Position numbers and translations under genes: made by a program. The notes under the pieces were generated by a model. That model did no database searches. It was not told the DNA's origin and saw nothing but the letters and a program-made list of their open reading frames with translations. From assembly GCA_004794655.1 (NCBI GenBank), contig SMMW01000618.1, positions 3,038,001-3,102,000 of the forward strand: DNA of 64,000 nt, read 5' to 3'. Origin of the DNA: Marisa cornuarietis. Its lineage: Eukaryota > Mollusca > Gastropoda > Architaenioglossa > Ampullariidae. Below are positions 46,831-62,026 of the stretch, in pieces (the stretch's first letter is position 1; every line of letters starts with the position of its first letter).

Positions 46831-47399
46831 CAGGCGACAGAAACTACTGTACACCACTGTATGCCTGCGATCCTATGTCACCGTCTGCGATAAGCGATAG
46901 TTTATATGTCACTACATTTCCCAAGCGAATATTTCCACACGTCACCACATTCTGGGGCAATCGTACATCCATCCTGTTTCCCGCCAAAGCCCTCCATGTA
47001 ATCTTCCTGCCTCTAGCTTTATTTCAAGAAGCTCGTTTGTCATAAAGTGATAAGGTCATGATAGGATGCTTCTAGCTCGTAGTTACAATGTAATTCATTT
47101 CTTTCAAACGTTAATGGTTTTTTTTCCTTTTTTAACTGATGTGTTTATCAGAACAAAACCTTTCTCCCTTCCTCAGTTTTTCCCTCGGGTCTTGCTGCCG
47201 AGTGCAATCGCACTGACAACCTTGACATCCGGCGCAGACAACTCATGCATAAGACGAAAACAGATTATCCGGAACAAATACTGTCTCGACAAAAATGAGA
47301 AGCCCCTGCCACTGGAGAGCAAGTCAACATTTAGTTCATTTCACTGTGCGAGACAGAGCTTGGAAGATAAACAGACTGGAAACCAGGAGCAAGCGAACT

Positions 47400-47486
47400 C
47401 GCACGCACAGCTGCGCGCACACACACACCCACACTCACCCACCCACAGACCCAACCTAACACACACACACACACACTCACACGCAT
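47400..47486. repeat. CA/CCCA-rich simple sequence
   Basis: Interrupted ACAC and ACCC words. The 140-codon open frame at 47066-47488 ends in it and is not otherwise recognisable. Confidence 0.8.
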
Positions 47487-48678
47487 AATCCTTGCATTTA
47501 TTCTACACTTAGTTTCGGCAACTTCTTCGTCTGGTCAGACTTGGACGCTTTGCAATGCAGACCCCAAAGAGTTTTTTCTCACTAGTGTGTTTGTGGGTCA
47601 CACTTTTATTTTAATAGTTGAACAATCAATTTCTCCTGATGATTTTTCTGATTATTATTTTCGAGAACCTTCAGTAGGGAAGGTTGAATGGTGCCATTTC
47701 TATCTCTATTAACACTACGATATTATATGATAAAATTATCGATGTGGCGGTGAGCTTTGTTTGGGTTTCACTAACTGTGGGCTACTCGGTCCATTTCACG
47801 CAAAACTCGCTGGTTATTTGGTCCAGCAGCAAATCCACCGACTTCCTATGTCCGATCCACTATTCCGAAGCCTGGTTTCTACAAGATGGCATTTTTTTTA
47901 AACTTCTTCTTTCTTATTCATCCTTCATCTCAAATAAAAACGGTGTCTGTCTATGTTACGGCACTCAAGAACTGTCGTTATAAATAATCCCAATAATATT
48001 TTTACCATATTTCATTTTCTTTTAAATAAATGGGCAATGGGATGCAGTGGACGGTGGGGTCGGCAGAAGAAGTTTGCATAAAGCTCCGACATTTTCTTTG
48101 CAGTTGAATTTAGAAACCTCGGATCTGCAGTGGAGAGAGATCGACAGTTGATCAAGTGTTTCTAAAAACGATCGTGGAGCAAAAAGCAAAAAAAAAAAAA
48201 AAAAAAACTCTGGGCTTTCACCCAAGGCACATTCTCCCTGCTTTCGAAAGCAGATTCTTCAGCTGTCTAGAGGGGAGTGTCATCTACACCAAGTTTCTTT
48301 CCACGAGACCAGTCATCAAGAACCCCGGTCTTCAACGAGCTTCCACTCAGGGCAAGTTCGTAATTTTTCTTTACGTCTTTTCGAATTTTTTTTTCAAAGC
48401 CAATGCTTTCTCTATTCTGTTTTTTTTTGTGTGTGTGTGACTGCTCTCCCCTATCTTTTTGTAAAAAGTAGCATTTGAAAAAAGTGACTACTCGATCAAA
48501 AGAAAAGAATAAAAAAAAATACAAAATCAAAAACAAAAACGAAAAAGCTATCTGTTCGTCAGCAGCCAGACTGTCGAAGGTTCATTGTCGTCAAACACTA
48601 CAACCAAAAGGTCAACACAAGGTTCATTTACAATACCTATACCATCCATTCTACGCCCATAAGGAGATCTTCCCTCCA

Positions 48679-48800
48679 TGGGGCGCCCGTTAGTGTAGTG
48701 GCTAAAACACTCACTTGTAAATCACTGCAGTAAGAGGCCTACAGTTCAGATCTCGTCTCGGTACTTTCTATGTATGTGATAACTGTTTGCAGAGCTGGTC
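48679..48800 (+). mobile_element. Diverged tRNA-derived SINE copy
   Basis: GGGGCGCCCGTTAGTGTAGT followed by GGCTAAAACACT resembles a tRNA head with an A box. Then GCCTACAGTTCAGATCTCGT follows at B-box distance, and the body (CTCGGTACTTTCTATGTATG, then GCAGAGCTGG) matches the order of the 59371 copy. Strongly diverged. Confidence 0.5.
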
Positions 48801-51605
48801 CGAGGAGTTTTTCATCCCCACTTTCTCTTCACACATCATTAATTACACTAAGGTTCTTTGTTCACCTCACCCACCATTTGCCCAACGCTAACAAATCGCG
48901 TGCACGTGTAACACTAGGAAGTATAGCCGATTTGGATGTATTCTTAGTAAAAAAAATAAAAAATTCTAGGTAATAAAAACGCTTTCAGCAAATCGAATCT
49001 TTTACCGGAAATCAGGCGCCAAACATTTCATGGCTTAAGCTTACTTCTAATGGTCACCCATCTCAATAACAGACTGAGAAGTAAAAGCACGAGTGTCTAG
49101 CAAATGACTTTTAAAGCTTAGTAAAAGAAAGTCTCTAATCTTTTCTCGATAAAAAAAACTGTGAACTGCAGAGATTGTCGATAAAGGTGAAGCCGTAGGA
49201 CGAATTATAGAAGAACGAGAGGGAAAACTCGAAAACCAATTCAACACTTTGAAATCACGTGCGCCTCGCACACAAAGAAATAATTGATGGATCTTATAAA
49301 ACCTTCTTCTGCCGCTGGCACTTTGTTTAATTTTGATCCCACCGGAAGTAATCAGTTTATCTCTACTTTTAGAGACAGATAGGGCAAACTTAAAAACCTT
49401 CTTTCAAATAACCCCAACCTAAAACGCTTTGTTTATAAAACGCATTTTCGCAACAAAAAATGTTAACCGAGAAAACGAAATTTGGAGCGAAAGCCAGTCT
49501 TTCTTTCTATAAAGACAGGCAAAAAACTGTAAATACTGTAAACAGTTTACAGAGGGTGGAAACAGATAACTAAGTTACCATGTTAATGTACGGTTCAATC
49601 AAGTTTATCTTGAATACTCCCGTCATGGACCTAACACTAACTTAGTCACTGGGTTCAGTCATGGAACTGTATTGTGGGCACTAACTGTGGCATTGAAAAC
49701 ATGCAGGAAAGAAGAACACATACATGGTACAGAGCGCACATACAGAGAAGACAAGTGTGACAGAAAGCACACTAAAGCAAACAGACATAAAATAGATGAC
49801 ACATGAAGTGGTACAGAAAGGACATACATTTGTTTTTGTCCACGGTCTTCGGTTTTGGGACTATTGAAGTGCAATTTTTTCCTAATGATTAGGGTAAAAC
49901 TCAGTTCAAGATACTAATTCCAAAGATCTGGGTGATGAATCCCCTCCGTTTTTGTTCTGGAAATACATGCCTTGAAACATTGCCATGCACAGGAAGATCA
50001 ACAACGCAGATGTAACAGTCCATGGATCGGTCTTCGTTGTACAAACCGGAAACGATAAGAATGTAAGTTAATCAGGCACAACATAATTTGACCTGATTCT
50101 GTTTATGGTAGTGTTTGTAACCATGTATCTCGAGAAGGTAAACATGGGGAAGAGAAATTAAGAGACAGAAACAGGAGGAGGAGACAGAAAAGATACAGAT
50201 ACTAAGAGAGAAACACAAAACAGAAATGCAGAAGTAGAAGCTGAAGCATACACACAAAAAGAGCCAAACAGAAAGAGTGAAACATAGACAAAAGCTCAGA
50301 AACAGAAATAGAGAAAGATAAACTCAACAGAGACAGAAAAGCGACACAGAAAGATAGAACTTCAGAAAGACACAAGCAATCAAACCAAGAGAAACAGAGA
50401 CACAGAGACTTGCAGTCAGCGAAAATGAAAGAAGTAGAAGGTTAAAAAATAACTGGGAAGGGGACACAAACCTTAAACAAATCTCGATGAAAACATAATC
50501 ACAAAGACACACAGAATTTGTAATCGTATAACTCTTCCAATTTGGGAAAGGACAGAAAAAAGCCATTTCCAATTTACAACATATCGATGGAGAGTTTTAA
50601 AAATAAACAGCGACAACACGGCAGGGAGGCGAGGTGATTAGAAGCGCTCAATTCTGCAGGGTTAGCACAGAAGCCGAAAAGTCGACACAGGAGCCAAAGG
50701 TCGACGGTGCATCGAGAGTTTGGGAGGACGAAAAACCTGACGATTTATCTTCATTCATCACCGTCAATTATCATCTGACTTCCCGACCGGAAGTTCAGTT
50801 TCAAGACTCCAGGGATTCAGCTTCCTGGGCCTGACCAATACAAATAGAAAAACGTGATTACATAAACAAAGGAATGAGACGACGATAAAGAGAAACGAAT
50901 AGAGAAAAAAGAAGAAAGAGAGTTTCTTCCCTTAAAGCATTTCCTTAGCCAAGTTTGCCTAAACTTTGCCTTCTAGGACCGTACCTATGTTTACATTTTC
51001 ACCAGCTTTAAGAATCCCGCTGCCCACGTAAACACCCGTCAGGAGGAAAAGCTGTTCATATCCTCCACTTACTTTCGTTTGCATGCCTGCCTGTGTGCGA
51101 GTAGACAGATGTGTCAGCAAACCAATAGAAGCCATTACTAATGTTCCCTATATTTTTTTAACACCGTTAGAAATGGAAAACAGCGGAGAGTGAACTACTC
51201 TTTTAAAATTAAATATATTTAGGAGAGCCTGAAACAATAGATAAAAATTAGAAACGAATGTACCGTGGATCAGTCAATGTGATTTTATTAATTTATTAGT
51301 AACGGTTTGAATATTGCTTAGAAAACTGGTCTCCTGGCCAAACTTTCCACCTTTATAAATTCTAATGCTGTCTGGTTTGTGACATCTTGAAAACTGTAGC
51401 AAATAAGACTTTCATTTGCCGAAAACAGAAATATTTTGCCACAAGAAGCCTGGGTACAAGAGGTTTTGTCATGTACATAATTGTTGTGTCTTGCTACCTT
51501 ATTGGTTAGAAGAAAGTGTAACAAATGAAGATTGTGGTATCATCATAAAATGTGGAGTTAGAGATCCTTTTACCAATTGTTCATCCCTCAGTCTCAGTTA
51601 AACCA

Positions 51606-51656
51606 CAAAAATGATGATGACGATGACGATGACGACGATGATGATGACGATGACAA
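51606..51656. repeat. GAT/GAC trinucleotide-rich repeat
   Basis: Interrupted ATG/ACG triplets. Not part of a recognised gene. Confidence 0.85.
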
Positions 51657-54600
51657 CAGTGGAGGGGGATAACATTTGGAGGTGAGCTTTATATGCTGTA
51701 AACTACAAACAAACCTACAGTCAACCGTATAAGAAGTACAATCGTCATTAACAGATAAACCGATGGCAAACATGAACGAAGAGCACGGATGAAGATGAAT
51801 AACAGGAGTGAGCGCGTGGAAGCTTTTACTGGGATTCGCATTACGGTGACAAAAGAAAATTTTCAAGCCCAGTGCTACATTACTCTGTGCAATAGCAGCT
51901 ACCTCTGTCATCTCGATGCAATGAAAGGATTCTAGTGCAGTCCATTTCAGATCGTCTCCAAGCCAGTTAAGAAAACTCTAGCTCCACAGCATTGCAATCC
52001 GAATCCAAAACAACTTTTTCCCCTCTTTCCCCGATCGACCAGTCGCTGGCAATGACATTTCTGAAGTATGTAAGTCTACGATGGGGAGTGAAGGGAGTGG
52101 GGGGGAATCAGCCAATCAAAACAGATTATACTACCCACATCTTTACAGGTCGATCATTTCCGTGGTGATGCTGAGCCGAGCCTACGGGAGCTAGGGCGGA
52201 ATGTTTCTTCACCTCCAGGGGACATCATAATCGCTTAACGAGCGGGACTTCTCGGCGTGAGTAATTTTCAGACGAGCGAGTGCAGTGGAAGATAAGCCAA
52301 TGAGCTCTGTGCTCCGATTTCAGTTGCTGCCGTCTCTCGTTAGCGCCAGACAATTCAGTTGTCCCCATTTTGTCGAGTCCACGGTCTAAACCTTTTTGAC
52401 TGTAGAATCTCCAAGCATGCCAATCCGAGTGAAATTGTTTCCTTTTTTGCTGGGCAGTGGTAACTAACATGAGGTTGGCTTGTTTTCGGTGTTATACTCT
52501 CAGGTTTGTGCCGAACACATCTCGACAAACTAGTGGAGCCTGCAAAAAGTTATCTATATTGAATAAAAGATAGAGTAAAAAAAAGTCAGACCTTAGGACC
52601 TCAGAGCAAGCTTATAGACATGCAGATCAACACCCAGACTAATGGCGCTCGAGAAGACAGGATGACAGATAAACAGACAGAGCAGTGTAAGAAGAAAGGT
52701 ATTGAAACCTCGCCAAATTACCATAAAACCCCTACACAGTAAAATATAAAACTTAACCAACCAACCAACCAGTATGAATTGCAACTGTATTTAGAAGCTA
52801 TTTTTTTAAGTTGTGGATTGACTAATTTCATTGAAATCTGCAGCAACTAGTCTGTGGGGCCGTGTTGCCAGCGAGATCAATAAGTTCAGGATTGAGTATT
52901 GATAACCACAAATAGCTCTGGTGATGCCTGTTATAATCCTCCGTCTCCTACAACAAAGAAAGTCTGCGGTCCCTTTATGAGTCCGGCAGCGATGTTGTAA
53001 ACTCTGTTCAGTCAAGTCAACGAAAAAACCACTCTACAGATAATAACAACCATTATGCGCCGCGGCCTTCACTCCTGACCTCCCATAGAAAGGACGGGGG
53101 TCAATCTTCTCGGACCTTTTTGCCCGCCATAACTGTCAACACAGCACTGGCCAAGGCTGTCTTCACAGCGGCTTTTCAATAGTTTTATATTTAATCAAAC
53201 TGCGGTGTTCGTAACAAATGAAATATCGCGGTCTCACTGTCCATGATTACTTTAATGTCACTACAATTTGCAATAGATCAAAAGAGCCAGTTTATATGGA
53301 TTTAGAAAGAATAATTTAAAAGATAATTTAAAAGTAATAATAATTCTAAATTACACTGGTATACCATTTAGGTATATTTCAAACAGTAACTGACAGGTGT
53401 GTATTTCTTCCATTACTATAGCGATATCAATAAAAGACAGGAAAGTGGAAAAGCATATTCGCCTTTTGTCCCGGAATGATTTTTCCTGTAACTGCTTAAC
53501 CATAATGCTAACTCTGAAGCCCTAATGCACGAAAGGACAAGTGCTTCTAAAATATTCTTCCTCCTTTAAGGCAGGGGAGAAATCAGCTCTCGCTGTCTGC
53601 ATAAAATTTACAGTGACTTACTTCCTAAACTTGATCAGGGACTGCAATCTCTCATGCGATCTTCACCTACCAGTTGTTCCCCCATGATTTCCACGAACGA
53701 CAAACAACTTTTCAATGCAAAGAGGAAGGCAAAAATCTCCTACAATAGAAAAGAAATCAAGAAAAAAAAGAATCGGACATCCAATTGTAGGAGCAGGGTT
53801 TGAGATCTTAACTCACTTGCACAGCAAGCAACTGAGCGCAGAATGAGCAGACAAAGCAAAACTCAATAAAGTTGGTAGCTGCAGCCTATCATCGCTTGTT
53901 TGCTGTTAAGCCCCGGTGGGTCGGCCCAGGGAGATGTTAGAAAGCAGAGACAGGGAGAAGTCCTCTTCTTTAGCATGATTCCATCAAGGATCTGCAGCAG
54001 CCCGGCACGTAACCCAATAAAATTGTCTTTTGCTTTCACCGTCAGTCTCACCACCGGCTGAAACCAAAACGAGGCTACCACACGCTCTGGTGTTTCCTGC
54101 GGTGAGGCTTGGACCGGAAGAAACAGGTGTTACCTCCCTCCACCTGCTCTTTATCAGTCGCGGAAGGAGACTTTGGAATGCAAGAGAGTATTCAAACAAA
54201 ACTTAATATCATTTTTAAATTACATGAAACTGTTTACCTTTATAATAATAATTAACATTATAATCTGTTAAAAGTTATACAGAATAACAAATATATACAG
54301 ATAGTAGACTGCAATATATTTATCTGCATTACTAGCGGCTAGGCCACGGTGTACTGAAGGTAGAACAAAGTCTGTCTTAACTTTCTATTTGGTCACTTGT
54401 ATTATTTGTGCACGCGACCGAACCCAAGCGACGGACATTGTAATAGAATACAATTGCTACTAACTTTAATTGCACTTTTTACGCGTAAGAACAATGAGGA
54501 TTGTCTTTAGGTAAGATAATTATCTGTTCGTGCTGAATGCCTTCATTATTAAGACTTAGGAGATGTATGAGCCACAGTGAAAGTACATGTTTCACGGCCG

Positions 54601-57600
54601 CGGCTAAAGTACATGTTCCAGCTCCAATGTGGACTCATGCGTCTTGGTCTTCACTAATGTGGGGTCCCGCGCACAACCAGACCTCGTGTGAAAGAATAAA
54701 CAGAGAAACAAATAACTAAGTCTGAGTGCCAAACATATCTATGTCACCGGAAGACCAAATAATTTGAATAAAACTTGATGTCAAGGACAATTCGCTTTGA
54801 AAGTTGGTAAAGTACACTGGCATACAAATCTCTACGAGTCTCCAGGGTTTGCGCTACTTTTGAACCACAAACCAATCCAACTGTTACGAGAAGCTAAGAA
54901 GGTGGAGAGAAATGCATTCAAAACAAACGTTAAAAAAATAAATAAAAACTCAGAAAAAAAGTTGTGTATTTATTTCTTTTTTTTCTAAACGACAGTCAAT
55001 GACGGTAATAATCCAATTGCGAGCCGACATCAGACGAAGCGAATCACGCAACAAGGGGGAGAAAACTCAAATTGCCAGACGCACAGCCGCCATCTCGTCA
55101 TCAGAAAACTACCGTCTTGATGTATTTTGAATTCTCTCCCTTTAAACACTATTTGCAAGTCGTAACCACCGGTAAGGCTAAACGCTGAGATGATTCCACC
55201 GTCTAGGCGCTATCATTAAAAGGTCTGCACACCATCACAGAATGTCGGCCTCTACTGAACACAAAGTCGGTTGTGAGTATGTATAATAGAGGCTAGAGGC
55301 CGTGCATGCAGACAGAAGTGTTATGGACATGTTTCAAAACCAACAAGACTTGAAAATACGATTTTTCAAGGAACAGCATGGGAAAATAATAATAAAAGAA
55401 TCTGTGGTGCATAGTTGCCTGCGTGGTGGACAGCTTCATGTGCGCTGTGTACGAAAGCAGACGAGAAGATATGAGAAAAAGTTGGTAAAAATAAAAGAGA
55501 GGACAGACAACATCCAAGAGTGGGCTGAACTGTCAGTCAGAAAATCGCAGAAAATGCCGGGAAAAGGGAAGCAAGAGCTGGTGATGATATTAGCAAGTGC
55601 AGGACAATAAGTGCCCAGACTCTTATAAATAGGACGACAATAAAGATGATTATAATGATGAAGAGGAGGAGGAGGACTTATTCATGTTATACTTCTTAAT
55701 TTTCTTTCATTGTATTATCTTGAAAATTTTATTTTCTTTAAGTTACAGCAAAGACTTTATAAATCATCTTTGGTTGTATACCTAACTAAACGTGCGGTTA
55801 TCCCCCGAACAACAGAACCTAAAGCACATTGCTTCTGATGCAACCACTTATCATAATCATCATCATCGCCGTCTTCGTCGTCATGATAATCAAAGTCATT
55901 ATGGTCCTCTTCCTCATCATCAATATAATTGTTATCATCATCGTTATGAACAGCGTATGATGATTATTTCAGTCCGTTTGTCAGTTAGCAGTTCATAATT
56001 CCAAGAGCAGACGTGTTCGTGGATCTCATATCATGCGCATGGTCCCTGCTCCTCAACCTTCTTCTGTGCAGCCTCCTGAAGTTACAAGTCGGGATGGGGA
56101 AAGGATGAGCTAACGAGTGGCTCAACTGGTCGACGTTTCCCTTGTAAACTTACCAGACAGCTGTTGGAGAAAGGCAAGTCTAACACAGCTGTAAGTAAAA
56201 CTAGCATAGTTGAGTACCCCGCACGTCCTGGTAATGGCTAGTTGAGTGGGGGACGGGACGGGGGTAGTTGACGAGGGGATGGGGTGGGAAGATGGAGGCC
56301 CTTGTCTCGGCTGCTTGCCAGACTGAGAGAAATTGAAAAATCGTTGGTGGGGAAAGCGAGGACACCGCTTAGGCTTCTTGGAGTTCCCACCTACCTCCCT
56401 CCCCTCAATCCTTCTGACGACCAATTGACTCTGGTATCTAATGACTTGCACGTTCCGGGAGCTAGCGTCCCTGGGGACACACCGGACCAAGTGTAACTCG
56501 GTGGGTGGGAGGATGAGGGGGAAGGATAGGAAGAGGGGATGAAGAAGTTACGGGGGATGGGGGTGACGGTGCAAGGTAGGTGGATGGCTAGCTGGAAGGC
56601 CGCAAACGCCAGCGAGTGTTATCAGCAAAAAGAGGAAGCTGGAAGATGAGTTGAGGACTGGGAAAACTTAAGAGGGGTTGGGGGAGAAAGGGAGAGAGAG
56701 CTGGGGGAATGGAAAGAGAGAGAGAGAAAGAGAGGAAGGGAAGTAATCGTCTGGCGCGATGTCTGGAGCGCGGACCTGATCAGCGGCGCCGCCAACTTCC
56801 CTGACCACGAGCTGGTGTGACATTTTGTTTACACTGTCGAGGGGATGCTTAGCGAGAGCTCTCCGTGAGACAGCGCAGGCTCCTACACTGGGTCTCTTGT
56901 TCATTTCTCTACGTGTTTTCTCCTTCTCTCTTGTCTGCCTGACATGTTCTTTGTTTGCAGGCTGAGACTTTTTTGTCCAAGGGTATGGCAATACTCACAA
57001 ACCGCAATTATTTCCCCCGTCTTTATTTCCTCTTTCTCTCTTGCCCAGGCTTATTCACTCTTTTTTTCTTCTTTTCATACCAGTTCAAAGGCAAGCCGGT
57101 ATATCTTTCTGTCTATATCGCTCGCTCGCTAACTCGCTTTTGTATGTACTTATTTCCAACTTGGAAACAAAACGCACATGCTCTGACACAAAACTACTCA
57201 CATATAAAACTCTATACACATATGAGAAATAATCTCAGAACTGAAGTGTGCCAGCACCGATATATCTAGTGGAGGCTTTACATTTGAGCAAAGTACACGT
57301 GGTTAAAAACCATGTGCACCTCTCCTGTTGAAAGCCAGCAAAAGGTGTTTAAAACTTCATCCCTAAGGACGGTGGCAACGAGGAAAGTGAACATCGGGGG
57401 GGTGACGAGACTGAAGCCTGCAGCTTTCAGAAAGTGTCTCGCGGAATGCGTGGGGGTCAAAGTTCAAACACTGGGCGAGAGCTCGAGACGGCGGCTGAAA
57501 GGAGAGAATTGAAAGCCTTTATTCAGTGACTAACCCAGGCGTACACTGGCTTTTAATGCGATGTGAGTGAAAGGCCCAGAGTCAACACAAGCCGTGCCTG

Positions 57601-59370
57601 ACCTTTCCAAAAACATGGTCGTGCATCTCCACTAGTAATCGTCGTGAGCTGTATTCACTCTCTCTCTCTCTAGCTCGATCTCTCCATCCATATCTTCAAA
57701 TCAACCTGTCACGAAAGGAATCTATCACCAACTGTCAAAAATTAGTGCCAGCGTGACATCCTTGGTCTGTGTGATATGAAAACGAGAACAACCAAAACTC
57801 ATAATGCATTAATTGGGACATAAAGAACTTCTTACGCATTTTATTATTGATGTTTCTAACGGCACATGCATTCTTACTACATTTGCTTACATTTAAAAAA
57901 TCATATTTAAATCACACACAAAGAGGCAGAGGCAGTCAGGCAGAGAAAGAGAGACGCACTTTCACCCACAAACACGTCCTCACGCAATGCCCACCCACAC
58001 CTCCTGACTGCCCCTCTTCTCACCCATATGCCTCTCTCCCCGCCATGTCAATATAACGGGTTTGAAGAACCCACCATGGCACAGAAATTGAGTGTCTGAA
58101 AGGAACATTTAAATTAAAAGAAATGTTTGAACATTGCCAGCCTGCATTGACCAAGCTGACGGGTGGTGTCCCTTTTAACATTGATCCTCTCTTCTCTCAT
58201 AAGCGAGTCAAACACTAGACAAGAAATTAAGTTTACAAAAAAAAAAAAAAAACTTCTTAAAACGTAAATGAGGAGTGAAGGAAGTTTTGAGGTGGGAGAA
58301 TTTCCAGAGAGTAAAAATAGGGAAAATCGAGGGATCTAAAAGTAATTATCGGTCAATATTATTATGAAAAATACGCTCGAAATGAAAGAAAAAAAACATG
58401 AAATAGCTAAAGACTCTACATTGTGAAGAAAAAAACCTTTGCACCGATTCAAAATATTAAAGGTTTATGCATGGATAGACCATTTTTTATCGTGTGTTTT
58501 TTTTTCTTTTACAAAGTTGTTCCTTTACTGTGAATAATTTCCTTTTGATCGATCACGATTAAAAGAAAAGCAAAAATCAAACAAATCGCTTGTGCAAACA
58601 AAAAGAAAAATAAAACTTTGGTCTTGGTAGGTTTTGTGACGAAGGTAAATGAAGAATCATCAAATCCGGGAATTGGAGCCAAACAAGGATGGCTTTCTGC
58701 CTGCTCTGAGATAAGGAGTGAATGGAACTTCTGGACGAACATCGATTTTGGGGGCGCCCAGAGCTGGACGGTGGACGTGGTCCTCCTCACACCACGTGAC
58801 AGCCACAGCTACAACTGCCTGGCGTAATCAGGACAAGCGAGAGCTGCAGTTAGGTCAAGAGGTTCAGGCACGGGTCAGGCGGGCCCTCTGCCATTGAATT
58901 TCTCCTCCGTTATGTCATCGATTACTTTCCATCGCGACAATCGCAGGGGTTTCATCACCGGTGCATTTTGCGAGAAAGCAGTTAATGAGGGCATAGGAGT
59001 GGTGATGATTTGAGATTAGAGACGGCGGTCACAGACTGAATCATTGTGCATCTCTAGCTGATCATATGATCGCGGTGTTTAAAATCATTTTGACATCCAG
59101 GTTATTCATGATTTTAAACACCTAAAAAACTATCTTTTCTCTTCTCTGTCTTTAATTACACTTCGTTGATGGAGAAGGATTGTTGTCCAAGTTTATGCCC
59201 GTCAAAACTGAAATAGCTAAAGCAGAAACTTGTGTGGAGTTCGACTTGATTGCGTTTACATTAACAAATTACCTTTCCCTTCTTAAACGTTTTAATACAA
59301 TATTTAAAATATTTTAACAATACTTCCTTATTGTAAATTTAGTGCAAAGACATTTTTATACTCAAATACT

Positions 59371-59546
59371 TCGGGGCGGTTCTGTGGGGCAACGGTTAGC
59401 GCCTGTCAGCAATACAGTGAAGGTTGGTTGTCCTGAGTTCAGCTCTAGTCTCGGGCATGCTGTTCTTTCTCTGCATGTGGCATCTGCTTACAGGGCTGTT
59501 TGCCTTGCCGTGATATAGCCTTAACTGCTGGCTCGGCTTAAAAGAC
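59371..59546 (+). mobile_element. tRNA-derived SINE, second family
   Basis: It has a tRNA-like head (TGGGGCAACGGTTAGCGCCT, A-box-like), a B-box-like GAGTTCAGCTCTAG 40-50 bases on, and a body with CTCGGGCATGCTGTTCTTTC, GCATGTGGCATCTG and GCTGGCTCGGCTTAAAAGAC. The same body order occurs inverted at 62027-62163. Confidence 0.7.
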
Positions 59547-59821
59547 AAATCCCCCCTCAATCTACATCGAAGAAATTATCCATATCAAGAGAAAATGTCT
59601 GAAAGCAGAATGCCGTTGAAAGAGGTTAATTATTTCGATCTAATTTTTTTTAGCGAGTTGTGACAACAGTTTAAAAAGTCTGGGATGATGCCGTTTATTG
59701 CTTACTGGGATGAGCTCTGTAAATATTGATATTTCCAATCAGTTGAAAGATAAATGACGATGTTGACCTTTAACGTTGTAGGTTAAAGCATAAAGAATAT
59801 GGGTCTGTAAATGTTTCACCG

Positions 59822-59822
<1 letters not shown>

Positions 59823-59879
<57 letters not shown>
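59823..59879. repeat. (GT)n microsatellite
   Basis: About 28 uninterrupted GT units, 280 bases after the SINE. Confidence 0.96.
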
Positions 59880-59881
<2 letters not shown>

Positions 59882-60164
59882 AGCTCACTGTTAGATCATC
59901 AGGAAAAGGCGAGAAAACTACCGTCACTGAAAACCCCAAGATGTCCTGGTGTCAACAGTCAAGCCCAGCGTTTCTTGTTCATCAACAAAATAAACGAGTG
60001 TCTACTTCTGTTCGCTTTAGCCGAGCAGTGGAGAGATTTTGAACCTTGAATCTGTTTAATTGCGAAACATCACGAGCTTGGACATGAAGGGAGATAGCAC
60101 TTGGTAGCCGGAAGACTGGATTGACAACTAACAAGGCCATTTAAAACACGGCACGTGCAAGTTA

Positions 60165-60215
60165 AAAAAAGGAAGAAAGAAAAGAAAGAAAGAGAGAGAA
60201 AGAACGAAAAAGAAA
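60165..60215. repeat. AAAG/GA-rich simple sequence
   Basis: Runs of AAAG and AGAG words. No gene content. Confidence 0.8.
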
Positions 60216-62026
60216 GAAGTTAAAAAAAGTAAACTAAAATCGGTGAAGATGGCATGGCTTAATGCGCGTGGCACGTGGCACGAGGCACATGGAAGGCGGA
60301 TTTTGCCGTCATTAACCCCGCTGATGTCGATCTAGTTTAATCTATGGCGAGGTTAAGGAGTTTGCAAAAAAACCATTGAAACCATGATCTGAAGAGTTAA
60401 GCTGCGCAACATGTGAGTGAGCGTGGTTTTTTTTTTAAGAGACAGAGATGAGAGAAGCTGTTTATATTTCCTTCTGACTTGTCTCCTTCCCTGTACTCTC
60501 AGAAAATGCGTTACTTTCATATGAAAAATAAGCACTGATAATATTGTTATATTATCGTTATATTATATGACATAGTTTCAGTTGAATTTGCTATTCCTAG
60601 TGTTGCTGCTCCTCTTAGTGTTGATGCGACTATTAAAATTGTCATGAAAACAAAAATAAGTGATGCTGAAGTGACACACCTTTTGCGTGCTGTGTCACAG
60701 ATGAACTCACTTACATTGGGAGGTCTTCAAGTCCTTGTAGTGCCTGTGTCAAACTAACCCCCTAGTTTCACACTAAACTATCGTGTGCCTGTCTTGCCAG
60801 CTTCCACTTGCGCCATCTGTAAAATCGTCGCTTTTTTTCAAACTCGAATGCATGTCCACTGCTGGGACTTGAGTGTAATTCTGGCCACAAGAATCAGTGA
60901 AAGGGAAGAAGACATGACACAAACATTCAGCACGCTTGCGTGCCCATCATTCTTTCAAACTGTTTTAAAAATCGAACCCTTTTCTGGATGTCACTATTTT
61001 TTGGCCCCACACCATAGTATGAAAATTATTCATTACTCATTATTCTAACTATATAAACGTCTGTCCATGTTGACGGCAATACATCGGAATGGAAGGTCAA
61101 AGGCTAACGAAAATGAACAAGAAAATGGTAGCTAGGATGGGTGGGTGAAAAGATTGCGGGTACAAAAAGAAAAAGATTAACTATAGATTGTTGGATGACA
61201 GGTGACAGCAAACAGAGAACGAAACACGATCTCCAAATAGGTCCTTGAAGTCTGATCTCTGTGTCATCCAAACTGTGATGTCCACGCCCTCTGGTGTTTA
61301 CATGCAAGAGTTTGCAGCGGACCAATATTTAAGGTTTTCAGTAAAAGAAAGGAATGTTTGACTAAAAAAAAATAAATAAAAGTAAAAACGCGACACGGAC
61401 AAAAGGTTAGGTCGATAACGCGCATGCGCGCACACACTCACCTGAACTTTCTCTCTCTCACACACACACACACACTTTGTACGTCCGAAGACATAAAGAT
61501 GTTTTAATGATCACGCAGGAAAACAAATAAATGTACAAGTAAATTTGATCTCAATTCTTCGACAGAGACACCGGGCATGTGTCAGGAAGCAAACAGGTGG
61601 AAGCCGGTAAAAGAGGGGAAACCTGATCTCACATGTGGGTAATGGTTATCAGTGAATCAATGGCCATCTCAGCCTGAGAACTCGTCTGAGATTCCTTTAC
61701 ACATCAACTTACAGTCTCCGGGGTCAGTCGCTGGTGGCTCATACGCAATGTTTGCACAGCAAGCAGCCGATGCTTCTGTCCGCCTGCTTTCACACATGGC
61801 AACCAATCGAAGATTCGAACAGACAGCTGCAATCACACTCAGGGCAAGTGCCGGCCGCCGTCTCCTTGTCCCTCGCCCTGTCCCGCTAATCTCAACCTTC
61901 ACATGTAGTGTCACCAAACGTGTAACATTTAGGGCAGTCGTTAGGGTCGTCAGCAGAGTTTGAGAAAGAACTGAAGTGGGAAAATGAGCAAAAAAGGGAG
62001 AATTGCTGAAAGAGAGAGAGAATTGG

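Noticed and set aside
50980..51100. 41-codon - strand frame with a hydrophobic stretch, considered as gene B's signal-peptide exon
   Set aside because: It ends in a stop, has no suitable donor in phase with the next exon and lacks amino-terminal-domain sequence.
56750..56830. GC-rich stretch that could be a coding exon on the + strand
   Set aside because: A 20-odd residue open stretch ends in a stop and has no family match; both strands are open by chance.
61652..61963. 103-codon + strand frame
   Set aside because: Overlaps an equally long frame on the other strand, matches nothing I know.
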